Shown: one piece after another, positions 52,677 through 60,881 of the stretch
Layout: each line of letters begins with the position of its first letter
Numbering within the stretch: the first letter of the stretch is position 1
Assembly: GCA_963748385.1 (NCBI GenBank)
Contig: CAVVIQ010000012.1
Span: 124,001-188,000, forward strand
Length of the DNA: 64,000 nucleotides
Reading direction: 5' to 3'
Origin: Rhodoblastus sp963748385
GTDB lineage: Bacteria; Pseudomonadota; Alphaproteobacteria; Rhizobiales; Beijerinckiaceae
Translations under genes and position numbers: made by a program
Notes under the pieces: generated by a model
Seen by the model: the letters and a program-made list of their open reading frames with translations, nothing else
The model's database searches: none
Told to the model about the DNA's origin: nothing

Positions 52677-53351
52677 CTATTGCGCGCTGCCGGGCGGAAA
52701 ATCCAGCGCGTCGCGCCGGTAAATCTCGTCCACCACGGAGAAGGGCAGATCGTCCTTGGTGTAGAGCACGGCGCGATGCTCGAACAAGCCTTCAGGCGGC
52801 GCGAGGGTCGCCGCGTCCCCGGGCGAATCGAGCGGCGACCACAGGACTTTCGCCTCAAAAGTCCGGCGCCAGAGGCCGAGCGGGCGCACCACCCGGCCGA
52901 AGGGCGCGTCCGTCGTCTCCAGGGCGCGGTTCATCTCCGGCGTCAGGCGCGACGGCAGATACCAGTTGTCGGCTTCCGACAGCACATGGCCGCCGCAGCG
53001 CAGGCGCACATGGCGATATCTCACCGGCTCGTCCGGGCCGACGCCTAACCGCCGGCGCTGTTCGGGCGACAAAGGCTTGCTGGCGCCCTCGACTTTTTCG
53101 GCGACCAGCCTGGGCGGGTTCGCCAGACCATGCGCGCCGCACCATTTTTCGAGGCTGACGGTCGCGCTGGAGCTGGCGAGAATCTCGGCGTTCAGCGTCT
53201 CCAGCAGGGCCGTCGCCCGCCAGCGGTTCAGGAGCGTATTGGCCCAGGAAGCCTCGGCCCCGGCCGCGGCGGACGGCAAGAGAAAAAGGCAGGACAGGGC
53301 GAGCGCCTTCGCGATTTCTCGCGAAAGTCGGTTTTCTCGAAGAAAAAGCAA
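52677..53351 (-). CDS. Exported protein resembling chorismate lyase (UbiC fold)
   Basis: A 224-residue protein with a signal-like N-terminus (AKALALSCLFLLPSAAAGA, cleavage near 31). The mature part contains VRLRCGGHVLSEADNWYLPS, LTPEMNRALETTDAPFGRVV and LFEHRAVLYTKDDLPFSVVD, the order and spacing expected of the UbiC/UTRA fold. Periplasmic location would be odd for a chorismate pyruvate-lyase, so it may be a ligand-binding relative. The start is uncertain: MLFLRENRLSREIAK gives a long basic n-region. It is divergent from the PAS gene. Confidence 0.6.
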   Translation of the reverse strand: MLFLRENRLSREIAKALALSCLFLLPSAAAGAEASWANTLLNRWRATALLETLNAEILASSSATVSLEKWCGAHGLANPPRLVAEKVEGASKPLSPEQRRRLGVGPDEPVRYRHVRLRCGGHVLSEADNWYLPSRLTPEMNRALETTDAPFGRVVRPLGLWRRTFEAKVLWSPLDSPGDAATLAPPEGLFEHRAVLYTKDDLPFSVVDEIYRRDALDFPPGSAQ

Positions 53352-53505
53352 AGCCGGCCTCCCGTTTCGACAAATCGCGCGACCAGCCTTTTACGGCCGC
53401 CTGGCCGCCGAAGTCCATTACGCCGGCAGGGCTTGGCCGCGACCCGTCAGCCCCGCGCAAGGCGCGGCGGGCAAATTGCCGTTGCTTCGAACCCGTGCGC
53501 GAAAA

Positions 53506-54030
53506 ATGCAGCGAAAAATCACGCCAACCGCCAAAGAGGTCCTTTTCGACCGCGATCATTTCATCGTGTCGAAAACCGACCTCAAAGGGCGCATCACCTA
53601 TGTCAATCGCGCCTTCTGCGCGATCGCGAGCTACAGCGAGCGGGAGCTTCTCGGCGCGCCGCACAGCATCATCCGCCATCCCGACATGCCGCGCGCCGTT
53701 TTCAGATTGCTCTGGGACCGTCTCACCGAGGGCGACGAGGTCTTCGCCTATGTCAAGAACATGACGAAAAACGGCGATTTCTATTGGGTGTTCGCCCATG
53801 TGACGCCATCCTACGACGGCTCGCGGCATATCGTCGGGTTCCATTCCAACCGCCGCGTCCCCAATCCGCGCGTCGTCCGGGAAACGATCATTCCCCTTTA
53901 CGCGGAACTGAAACGCGCCGAGGATTCGTTCGCCAACGCCAAGCAGGGCCTCGCGGCTTCCTACAAAATGCTCAATGAAATCGTCGCAAGCAAGGCGCGG
54001 TCCTATGACGAGCTGGTCTTCTCTCTCTAA
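53506..54030 (+). CDS. PAS-domain sensor protein (Aer-like)
   Basis: A 174-residue cytosolic protein with an Aer-type PAS domain: FIVSKTDLKGRITYVNRAFC, YSERELLGAPHSIIRHPDMP and FYWVFAHVTPSYDG. A helical tail (YAELKRAEDSFANAKQG) follows. In aerotaxis receptors this PAS binds FAD and is fused to the methyl-accepting module; here it is a separate polypeptide. The next gene starts inside its last codons (54005), so the two are translationally coupled and probably form a two-part receptor. Confidence 0.85.
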   Translation: MQRKITPTAKEVLFDRDHFIVSKTDLKGRITYVNRAFCAIASYSERELLGAPHSIIRHPDMPRAVFRLLWDRLTEGDEVFAYVKNMTKNGDFYWVFAHVTPSYDGSRHIVGFHSNRRVPNPRVVRETIIPLYAELKRAEDSFANAKQGLAASYKMLNEIVASKARSYDELVFSL

Positions 54031-55600
54031 GAGCGGCGCCGCCGCCGTCGCGACCTTCACGGCCTCCCTGCTCGGCGCCGGAGCCCTGGCTCTGGACATG
54101 CGTCCGGCCGCGGGGGCATGTCTTGCGGCGAGCGTCATCGGCTCCGCCTTCGCCCTGATCTCGCAGAGGCGTCTGGCTTCGTCCTTCGACGCCGCCAGGG
54201 AGCTTTGCGCGGCCCTCGCCCACGGCGATCTCGAACGGCGGCTGCTGCGGATTCAGGAAGGCGGCGCTTTGGGCGAATTTCTGTTCAGCCTCAACGACAT
54301 GGCCGACACGTTCGACGCCTTTGTGCGCGAATCGACGGCGTCGCTCGAAGGGATCAGGCAGAATCGCTATTTCCGGCGAATCCTTCCGGACGGCCTCAAG
54401 GGCGCGCTGTTGCACGCCGCCCTCACGATCAACGAGGCCGCCGACAGCGTCGAATCGCGCGTCGCCGCCTTCGACCTCTCCACCGACGATTTCGGAAGCC
54501 AGATCAGCACGATCGTCGACCATCTGACCGTCGCCGCGGGCTCGATCGACCGCATGGCGAAATCGGTCGGGGAGGGCAGTGGCGCGACCGACGACAAGGC
54601 CGTGCGTCTCCATGACGCCTCGGGCGAATCGACCCAGAGCGTCGAAGCCGTCAAGACCTCCGCCGACGAACTCGCCCATTCGGCGCGGGACGTCGGCGTT
54701 TCGGTGCGCAGAACGGCCGACATCGCCGCTTCCGCGGTCGATACGGCGCGCAATGTGGGCGCGACCGTGGAAAGCCTCAACCGCGCCGTCGCGCGGATCG
54801 GCGCCATTGTCGACATGATCAACAAGGTCGCCGCCCAGACCAATCTTCTGGCGCTCAACGCCACGATCGAGGCGGCGCGCGCCGGGGAAGCCGGCCGCGG
54901 CTTCGGCGTCGTGGCGGGAGAAGTCAAGAATCTGGCCGATCAGACCGGCCATGCGACCGGCGAAATCGCGAAGCTGATCGGGGAGGTCGAGGCGGCGACC
55001 CGCGCGGCGGTGTCGTCCACCTCGGAAATCACCGATCGGATCGGCGAGATCGACCGCCTGACCGCGCAGATGCTGCCCGCGATCGACGGCCAGATCCATG
55101 CGACCAGCGAAATCGCCGCCCATCTGCTAAAAACGCTCGATCACGCCCGCGAGGTCACCGACGCTCTGGGGGCCATCCAGGCGACGGCGCGCGAAGGGCG
55201 GGGCGTGGCTGAAAATGTGACGACCACCGCGAGCACGATTTCGGTGGAAAGCCGGCGGTTGGACGGTACGGTCAGGGATTTTCTCGTCAATCTCAGGCGC
55301 GGCCCGCTCGACCGTCGCGAAACCGGCAAGCGCGAGCCGCTTGGCGTGCGCGTGAGGGCGAAGACGGCGCATGGGATCCACGAAACCGAGTTGATCGACG
55401 TCAGCCGCGCCGGCGCGCGGATGGGAAGAGTTCCGGGACTGGAAGACGGCGGGGCGGTCGCGCTCCTTCTCGCCGACGGCGTCGAAATCGACGGAATCGT
55501 GCGCTGGCTTTCGGAAAGCGAAGCGGGCCTCGCGCTGCCGCCCGGCGCCTTGAGCCAAAACATGCTCAACAAGCTGACCGCCCGGACCGCGGCCGCCTGA
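54005..55600 (+). CDS. Methyl-accepting chemotaxis protein with C-terminal PilZ-like domain
   Basis: A 531-residue receptor. Two closely spaced membrane helices (about 10-30 and 34-54) leave almost no periplasmic domain, followed by a HAMP-like region (about 60-110) and the signalling hairpin tip around EAARAGEAGRGFGVVAGEVK (about 289-308). Residues about 440-515 resemble PilZ: GKREPLGVRVRAKTAHG, then ELIDVSRAGARM, the D/NxSxxG c-di-GMP-binding motif. The absence of a sensory domain and the overlap with the upstream PAS gene suggest energy taxis through that partner; the PilZ-like end suggests c-di-GMP input. An in-frame ATG at 53975 would add ten residues. Confidence 0.85.
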   Translation: MTSWSSLSKSGAAAVATFTASLLGAGALALDMRPAAGACLAASVIGSAFALISQRRLASSFDAARELCAALAHGDLERRLLRIQEGGALGEFLFSLNDMADTFDAFVRESTASLEGIRQNRYFRRILPDGLKGALLHAALTINEAADSVESRVAAFDLSTDDFGSQISTIVDHLTVAAGSIDRMAKSVGEGSGATDDKAVRLHDASGESTQSVEAVKTSADELAHSARDVGVSVRRTADIAASAVDTARNVGATVESLNRAVARIGAIVDMINKVAAQTNLLALNATIEAARAGEAGRGFGVVAGEVKNLADQTGHATGEIAKLIGEVEAATRAAVSSTSEITDRIGEIDRLTAQMLPAIDGQIHATSEIAAHLLKTLDHAREVTDALGAIQATAREGRGVAENVTTTASTISVESRRLDGTVRDFLVNLRRGPLDRRETGKREPLGVRVRAKTAHGIHETELIDVSRAGARMGRVPGLEDGGAVALLLADGVEIDGIVRWLSESEAGLALPPGALSQNMLNKLTARTAAA

Positions 55601-55796
55601 ACCGCAAGCAACGCATCGGCCCCGCTCCGCAAGCGCGATCCGCATCGGGTTTGCGCGGGCGCTTCGGCTCATCTAATCTATGAATCGCGCCGGGCGGCCT
55701 TGAAAAACGGACGGACGGCAGCTTGGACCGTCATTTCGACTGTCCGCGGCGCGCTTGCGCCGGAGGGCGGCGGGCCTGAACGCATGTGGGGGCGCG

Positions 55797-56849
55797 ATGA
55801 CGGCTTTCTCCGGAATTTTCACGCAAGACGGCGGGGCGCCGCGCCAGAGGCTTTATCTCCTGTTCGGCGGGCTTGCCCTCGGCCAGTTCAGCGCCTGGGC
55901 CTGGGCGCTGGCTGTCTTCCATGACAAGCCGGTGCTGCTGGGCTCGGCGGTTCTCGCTTATTCGTTTGGCCTGCGCCATGCGGTGGACGCCGATCATATC
56001 GCCGCCATCGACAATTCCACCCGCAAATTGATGCAGGAAAGGAAAAAACCGGTCGCGGTCGGCCTGTTCTTCTCGCTCGGCCACTCCACCGTTGTCTTGC
56101 TGCTGTCGATCGCGGTCGGCTTCGCCACCGCGGCGGTCAGCGCCCGCTTCAAAGATTTGAAAGCGGTCGGCGACGTTGTCGGAACCAGCGCCTCGGCCTT
56201 GTTCCTTTTTCTGCTGGCGCTCTTCAATCTGCTGGTCTTCCTGTCGGTCTGGAAGAGTTTTCAGGCGCTTCAGCGTGGCCGAAAAATCTCCGAGGAGGAT
56301 TTCGACCTCCTGCTCAATAAACGCGGCTTTCTGTCCCGGCTGTTCCGACCCATCTTCGCCATGGTGCGCGAGAGCTGGCACCTTTACTTCGTGGGTTTGC
56401 TGTTCGGCCTCGGCTTCGACACGGCGACCGAAGTCGCCTTGTTCGGCATTTCCGCGACGGAGGCGGCCAAAGGCGTGTCCTTCGCGAGCCTGCTGGTGTT
56501 CCCGGCCCTGTTCACCGCCGGCATGTCGCTCGTCGACAGCGCCGACGGCGCCCTGATGCTCGGCGCCTATGGCTGGGCTTTTGTGAAGCCGGTGCGCAAG
56601 ATCTATTACAACCTCACCATAACCGCGGTTTCGGTGCTGGTCGCGCTGGCGGTGGGCGGGATCGAGACGCTCGGGCTGATCGGCGACAAACTGGAGCTGC
56701 ACGGCGCTTTCTGGGACGCCATCGGCGCGCTCAACGACAATTTCGGCCTGCTCGGCTATGGCGTCATCGGCCTTTTCGTCGCCAGCTGGCTGGTTTCGAT
56801 CGCGATCTACCGCCTCAAGGGTTTTGACCGTCTGGAGGCCGAAACCTAG
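55797..56849 (+). CDS. High-affinity nickel/cobalt permease (NiCoT family)
   Basis: A 350-residue permease starting MTAFSGIFTQDGG. The family signature in helix II appears as RHAVDADHIAAIDNSTRKLM, LFFSLGHSTVV follows, and GLGFDTATEVALFGI is the second signature. About eight membrane segments. It imports Ni2+ or Co2+. It is convergent with cobQ, overlapping it by four bases, which favours cobalt supply for cobalamin; the orphan hupF about 4 kb away leaves nickel possible. No cobalamin riboswitch was found upstream. Confidence 0.9.
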   Translation: MTAFSGIFTQDGGAPRQRLYLLFGGLALGQFSAWAWALAVFHDKPVLLGSAVLAYSFGLRHAVDADHIAAIDNSTRKLMQERKKPVAVGLFFSLGHSTVVLLLSIAVGFATAAVSARFKDLKAVGDVVGTSASALFLFLLALFNLLVFLSVWKSFQALQRGRKISEEDFDLLLNKRGFLSRLFRPIFAMVRESWHLYFVGLLFGLGFDTATEVALFGISATEAAKGVSFASLLVFPALFTAGMSLVDSADGALMLGAYGWAFVKPVRKIYYNLTITAVSVLVALAVGGIETLGLIGDKLELHGAFWDAIGALNDNFGLLGYGVIGLFVASWLVSIAIYRLKGFDRLEAET

Positions 56850-58300
56850 CGCGCCAGATCCAGCAGCGCGTCCAGGTCGATATGGCTTTCGAGATGATCG
56901 GCCAGGGCGTCGAGCACGCGATCGACTTCCGCCTCATAGGCAAGACGCGACGGCTCGGCGCCGATCCAGTCCAGCAATGCCGCGCGTTGCGCCTCGTGGG
57001 CGAAGAGGCCGTGGACATAGCAGGCGCGGATCGCGCCGCCGGGCGAAGTCGCGCCATCCCCGCGGCCGTCGTCGAAACGCAGCATCGGCCGCGCGCAATC
57101 CGGCCCCGTGGTGACGCCGACATGCATCTCGTAACCGGTAAAAGCCAGGCCCTGCGGAACCGAAACGCCCTCGCGGGCGCGTAAAATTTTTTCGCCGGTC
57201 AGTTCGGTGGAAACATCGAGCAGGCCGAGGCCCTCGACCGCGCCGCGCGGGCCTTCGACGCCGAGCGGATCGGCGACTTTTTGCCCCAGCATCTGATAGC
57301 CGCCGCAGATTCCGAGAATCTTGCCGCCGCGCCGGGCGTGGGCGCGAAGATCGACGTCCCAGCCCTGGGCGCGCAAAAAGGCGAGATCGGCGATGGTCGC
57401 CTTGCTGCCGGGCAGAATGACGAGATCGCAGACCGGCAAGGGTTCGCCCGGCGCGACGAAGCGCAATTCGACGCCCGGCTCCAGTTTCAGCGGGTCGAAA
57501 TCGTCGAAATTGCTGATATGCGCCAGCAGCGGAACGGCGACGATCCTGCCTGCGCCTTTCGGGCGCTCGCGCCGCGCCAGAACGACGGCGTCTTCGGCCG
57601 GCAGGCGCCAGGCGTCGGGAAAAAAGGGCACCAGGCCGAGCGCCGCCCAGCCGGTCCTTCGGGCGATCAGCGTCATGCCCTCAGCGAACAGGCTGGCGTC
57701 GCCATGAAACTTGTTGACGATGAAACCGCGCACCAGAGCGGCGTCTTCCGCGTCGAGCACGGCTTGCGCGCCGACGATCTGGGCGATGACGCCGCCGCGC
57801 TCGATGTCGCCGATCAGCACGACCGGCACATTTTCGGCCCGCGCGAAACCCATATTGGCGATGTCGCTCTCGCGCAGATTGACCTCGGCGGCGGCGCCCG
57901 CGCCCTCGACGAGAACCAGATCGGCGTCTTCGCGCACAAGGGCGAAGGATTCCTCGACAAAGCCCGCGAGCCGCCGCTTGAGCGCAGGATAATCGGGCGC
58001 TTTCGCCGCGCCGAAAACTCTGCCCTGGACCACGATTTGCGCGCCGATCCCGTTTTGCGGCTTGAGCAGGACCGGATTCATGTGGACGCTGGGCGGAACG
58101 CCGCAGGCGCGCGCCTGAAGCGCCTGGGCGCGGCCGATTTCGCCGCCCTCCGCCGTGACGGCGGCGTTGTTCGACATGTTCTGCGGCTTGAACGGCCGAA
58201 CGCGCAGGCCCCGCCGCGCAAAAGCCCGGCAAAGCCCAGCGACGATCGTCGACTTGCCGACGTCGGAGCCCGCGCCCTGGAACATCAGCGCGCGGGTCAT
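56846..58300 (-). CDS. cobQ: Cobyric acid synthase
   Basis: A 484-residue amidotransferase. The N-terminal synthetase P-loop region is FQGAGSDVGKSTIVAGL, with RPFKPQNMSNNAAVT and VVLIGDIERGGVIAQI. The C-terminal class I glutaminase has the nucleophile cysteine in GKILGICGGYQMLG and histidine in ACYVHGLF. It amidates four peripheral carboxylates of adenosylcobyrinic acid diamide. Other cob genes are not in the window. It overlaps the NiCoT gene tail to tail by four bases. Confidence 0.96.
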   Translation of the reverse strand: MTRALMFQGAGSDVGKSTIVAGLCRAFARRGLRVRPFKPQNMSNNAAVTAEGGEIGRAQALQARACGVPPSVHMNPVLLKPQNGIGAQIVVQGRVFGAAKAPDYPALKRRLAGFVEESFALVREDADLVLVEGAGAAAEVNLRESDIANMGFARAENVPVVLIGDIERGGVIAQIVGAQAVLDAEDAALVRGFIVNKFHGDASLFAEGMTLIARRTGWAALGLVPFFPDAWRLPAEDAVVLARRERPKGAGRIVAVPLLAHISNFDDFDPLKLEPGVELRFVAPGEPLPVCDLVILPGSKATIADLAFLRAQGWDVDLRAHARRGGKILGICGGYQMLGQKVADPLGVEGPRGAVEGLGLLDVSTELTGEKILRAREGVSVPQGLAFTGYEMHVGVTTGPDCARPMLRFDDGRGDGATSPGGAIRACYVHGLFAHEAQRAALLDWIGAEPSRLAYEAEVDRVLDALADHLESHIDLDALLDLAR

Positions 58301-58375
58301 GTCGCGAAACCAGCGACTTCGGCTTCAGCCCTCACAACGCGATTCCCTGCCGCGCGTTTTCGCCGGCGTCGGCGC

Positions 58376-59677
58376 TCAGTCGCGCTCTTCGGTGGCGGTG
58401 ATTTCGATGCCGAAGCCCGACAGCCCGACATATTTGCGCGGAGCCCTGGTGCGCAGGCGGATCGAGGACACGCCGAGATCGCGCAGGATCTGGGCGCCGA
58501 CGCCGATGTCGAGCCAGTTGCGCGCGCGCTCCGTCTCGGTTCCGTTTTCCTGCGGCTGGCCGACGAGATTGGCCGGCACGCCGGCCGCGCCGTCGCGCAG
58601 ATAGACCAGAACGCCGCGTCCGTGCCGGGCGAAGGATTCCAGCGCGGAATTGATCGTCGCGCCGCCGCCGAACACATCGCCGAGAATGTCGGCGCGATGC
58701 AGGCGCGCGGGAATGTCCACGCCGTCGCCGATCTCGCCGGCGACCAAAGCGAAATGCTGGACGGAATCGAACGGCGTGACAAAAGCGTGGCCGGTGAATT
58801 TGCCGTAGCGCGTGTCCACCGGGAAGGTCGCGACGCGCTCGACCAGCTTTTCGCGCGCCTGCCGAAAAGCGATGAGATCGGCGACTGAAATCCGCTTCAG
58901 ATTGTGCTTTTCCGCGAAAGCGGCGATCTGCGGCCCGACCATGACGGTGCCGTCGTCATTGGCGAGCTCGCAGATCACGCCGACCGGCGGCGCGCCCGCA
59001 AGGTTGCAAAGATCGACGGCGGCTTCGGTATGGCCGGAGCGCATCAGCACCCCGCCCTCGCGCGCGACCAGCGGAAAGACATGGCCGGGGCGGACGAAAT
59101 CAGCTGAGCCGAGATTGTTGTTGGCCAGCCCGCGCACGGTGTTGGAGCGTTGTTCCGCCGAAATGCCGGTGGTCAGCCCGTGCTTGACGTCCACCGACAC
59201 GGTGAAGGCGGTGCCCAGCGGCGCGTCGTTCTCGGCGACCATGGGGTTGAGATGCAGCCGCCGGGCCTCTGCGGCGCTCAGGGGCGCGCAAACGATGCCG
59301 CAGCAATTGCGGATGATGAAGGCCATTTTCTCCGGCGTGCACAGGCTCGCCGCCATGACCAGATCGCCTTCGTTCTCGCGGTCGTCGTCGTCCGTGACGA
59401 CGACGATCTCGCCGCGCTTGATGGCCTCGATGGCCTGGGTCACCGAATGGGTCACGGAGCCTCCTCCCGTCTTGTCCTCAGCCCCGACTTCGGGCAGGAA
59501 GTCGTTCGGCGTCACGGCGCCGCCGGTCACGCGCGTTATGGCCTGAGCCGTGTCGCGCGACATCCAGACGCTCTCCTGGTTGCACAACTGGCTCACGGCG
59601 CCGGGCGTCAGGCCAAGCCGCCGCGAAAATTCGATCCGGCTCACGCCGGACTTGCGCAACCAATCCGCCAGTTTCAT
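58376..59677 (-). CDS. ribB: 3,4-dihydroxy-2-butanone 4-phosphate synthase with HTH N-terminus and Cys-less RibA-like C-terminus
   Basis: A 433-residue protein. Residues about 1-60 (MKLADWLRKSGVSRIEFSRR and LGLTPGAVSQLCNQ) look like a Cro/CI-type helix-turn-helix. Residues about 80-285 form the RibB domain with VVTDDDDRENEGDLVMAA and AFTVSVDVKHGLTTG. Residues about 286-433 resemble GTP cyclohydrolase II, but the zinc-binding Cys motif is replaced by HRADILGDVFGGGATINSAL, so that domain should be inactive. It makes the four-carbon precursor of riboflavin. The HTH-like extension, also known in some alphaproteobacterial RibB proteins, could be regulatory. ATG 59713 is an alternative start. Confidence 0.92.
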   Translation of the reverse strand: MKLADWLRKSGVSRIEFSRRLGLTPGAVSQLCNQESVWMSRDTAQAITRVTGGAVTPNDFLPEVGAEDKTGGGSVTHSVTQAIEAIKRGEIVVVTDDDDRENEGDLVMAASLCTPEKMAFIIRNCCGIVCAPLSAAEARRLHLNPMVAENDAPLGTAFTVSVDVKHGLTTGISAEQRSNTVRGLANNNLGSADFVRPGHVFPLVAREGGVLMRSGHTEAAVDLCNLAGAPPVGVICELANDDGTVMVGPQIAAFAEKHNLKRISVADLIAFRQAREKLVERVATFPVDTRYGKFTGHAFVTPFDSVQHFALVAGEIGDGVDIPARLHRADILGDVFGGGATINSALESFARHGRGVLVYLRDGAAGVPANLVGQPQENGTETERARNWLDIGVGAQILRDLGVSSIRLRTRAPRKYVGLSGFGIEITATEERD

Positions 59678-59712
59678 GGTGGGAGAAGCTACAGGAAATT
59701 GGGACTTTAGCA

Positions 59713-60510
59713 ATGCTAAAATTCTCTCCAGGGTTTATGCGGGGCGTTTTTAGCATTGCTGCGTGGGTCGGCCTGGCGTTGGCGCCGGCGCCAAAAGCCC
59801 TGGCCGAGCCCTTCCCCTTTTCGCGCGCCGCCGCTGGGCCTTGCGCCGATCTCCAGGCGGACGGACGATCCTATACGGTTTGCCGCTTCGATCCGGCCAA
59901 GACCGATCTGCGCCTGTTCTGGCGGGCGCCGGACAAGGCGCCCTTGGGCAGTTTCGAGGCTGTCGCCAACTTGCTCGCGCCGGGCGAAAAGCTGGTCTTC
60001 GCCATGAACGCCGGCATGTATGACGACAAGCAGGCGCCGCTCGGGCTCTATATCGAAAAGGGCGTCGAATTGAAGCGCGCAAACCTGCGCGGCGGCGGCG
60101 GCAATTTCCACCTCAAGCCCAATGGCGTCTTTTATGTCGGCGGCGGCAAGGCCGGCGTGCTGGAGACCTCCGAATTCCTGCAAAGGCGCCCCAAGGCGGA
60201 TTACGCCACCCAGTCCGGCCCGATGCTCGTGCTGAACGGCGAGATCCACCCACGCATCAACGCCGCCGGCGTTTCGGAAAAGATCCGGAACGGCGTCGGA
60301 ATCGACGGCGAAGGCGAGGTGGTCTTCGCCATTTCCAACCAGGCGGTGACTTTTTACAGTTTCGCGATCCTGTTCCGCGACATTCTGGGCTGCGACAACG
60401 CGCTCTTTCTCGACGGCTCGATTTCCGCGCTTTATGCGCCCGATCTCGGCCGCGACGATTTCACCGCGCCGCTCGGGCCGATGATCGGGGTGGTGGAAAA
60501 GGCGCGGTAG
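59713..60510 (+). CDS. Exported phosphodiester glycosidase-family protein (NAGPA-like)
   Basis: A 265-residue protein with signal peptide (FSIAAWVGLALAPAPKALAE, cleavage near 31). The mature domain has VFAMNAGMYDDKQAPLGLYI, GNFHLKPNGVFYVGGG, YATQSGPMLVLNGEIHP and the C-terminal DNALFLDGSISALYAPDLG, the motif set of the phosphodiester glycosidase/NAGPA domain (PF09992). It probably hydrolyses or binds a sugar phosphodiester in the periplasm. It is divergent from ribB with essentially shared upstream DNA. Confidence 0.85.
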   Translation: MLKFSPGFMRGVFSIAAWVGLALAPAPKALAEPFPFSRAAAGPCADLQADGRSYTVCRFDPAKTDLRLFWRAPDKAPLGSFEAVANLLAPGEKLVFAMNAGMYDDKQAPLGLYIEKGVELKRANLRGGGGNFHLKPNGVFYVGGGKAGVLETSEFLQRRPKADYATQSGPMLVLNGEIHPRINAAGVSEKIRNGVGIDGEGEVVFAISNQAVTFYSFAILFRDILGCDNALFLDGSISALYAPDLGRDDFTAPLGPMIGVVEKAR

Positions 60511-60881
60511 TGGTCGAAATCCAACGCTGGTCGCCCTCGCTGTGGCCGCGTTCGGCTCGAGGCGGTCGCACGACGCAAAGGTCCGGTTGGCGGCTATTGG
60601 CCCCTCAGCGGACGTTCCGGCGGCGAAATGAACCAGCGCTCATGACCCTGAACGGCCGGTCGCCAACTGATCAATACGACGAAGCACAATCTCGTTTACA
60701 CGGCCTAGCCCTTCGCCCAAGGCGGGCTTCTATTCATCATGTGTTGCATTGTGGGGGTGCTGATTTGAACGGCATATGATATCGGTCGGCCGCCGTTCGT
60801 GGCGCCCAGGGAGGTCGGTTTCTCCGCCTCATCACTGGTCGAGGATAGGTTGGTCGACTGGAGGCAGGGGAAACCGTCGCA
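60511..60881. other. Intergenic region with a dispersed repeat copy
   Basis: This 371-base gap contains repeat copy B at 60562-60648. A GGAGG ribosome site lies near its end, before the cytochrome start. A TATGAT at 60775-60780 could be a -10 element but has no well-spaced -35. No credible gene was seen. Confidence 0.45.
60562..60648. repeat. Dispersed intergenic repeat, copy B
   Basis: This copy aligns gap-free with 4581-4667 in the same orientation, with 14 mismatches in 87 positions by hand count. The similarity seems to extend weakly a further 10-15 bases upstream. Confidence 0.75.

Noticed and set aside
55601..55796. Cobalamin riboswitch upstream of the Ni/Co permease
   Set aside because: No B12-box-like conserved sequence was recognisable in the 196-base gap.
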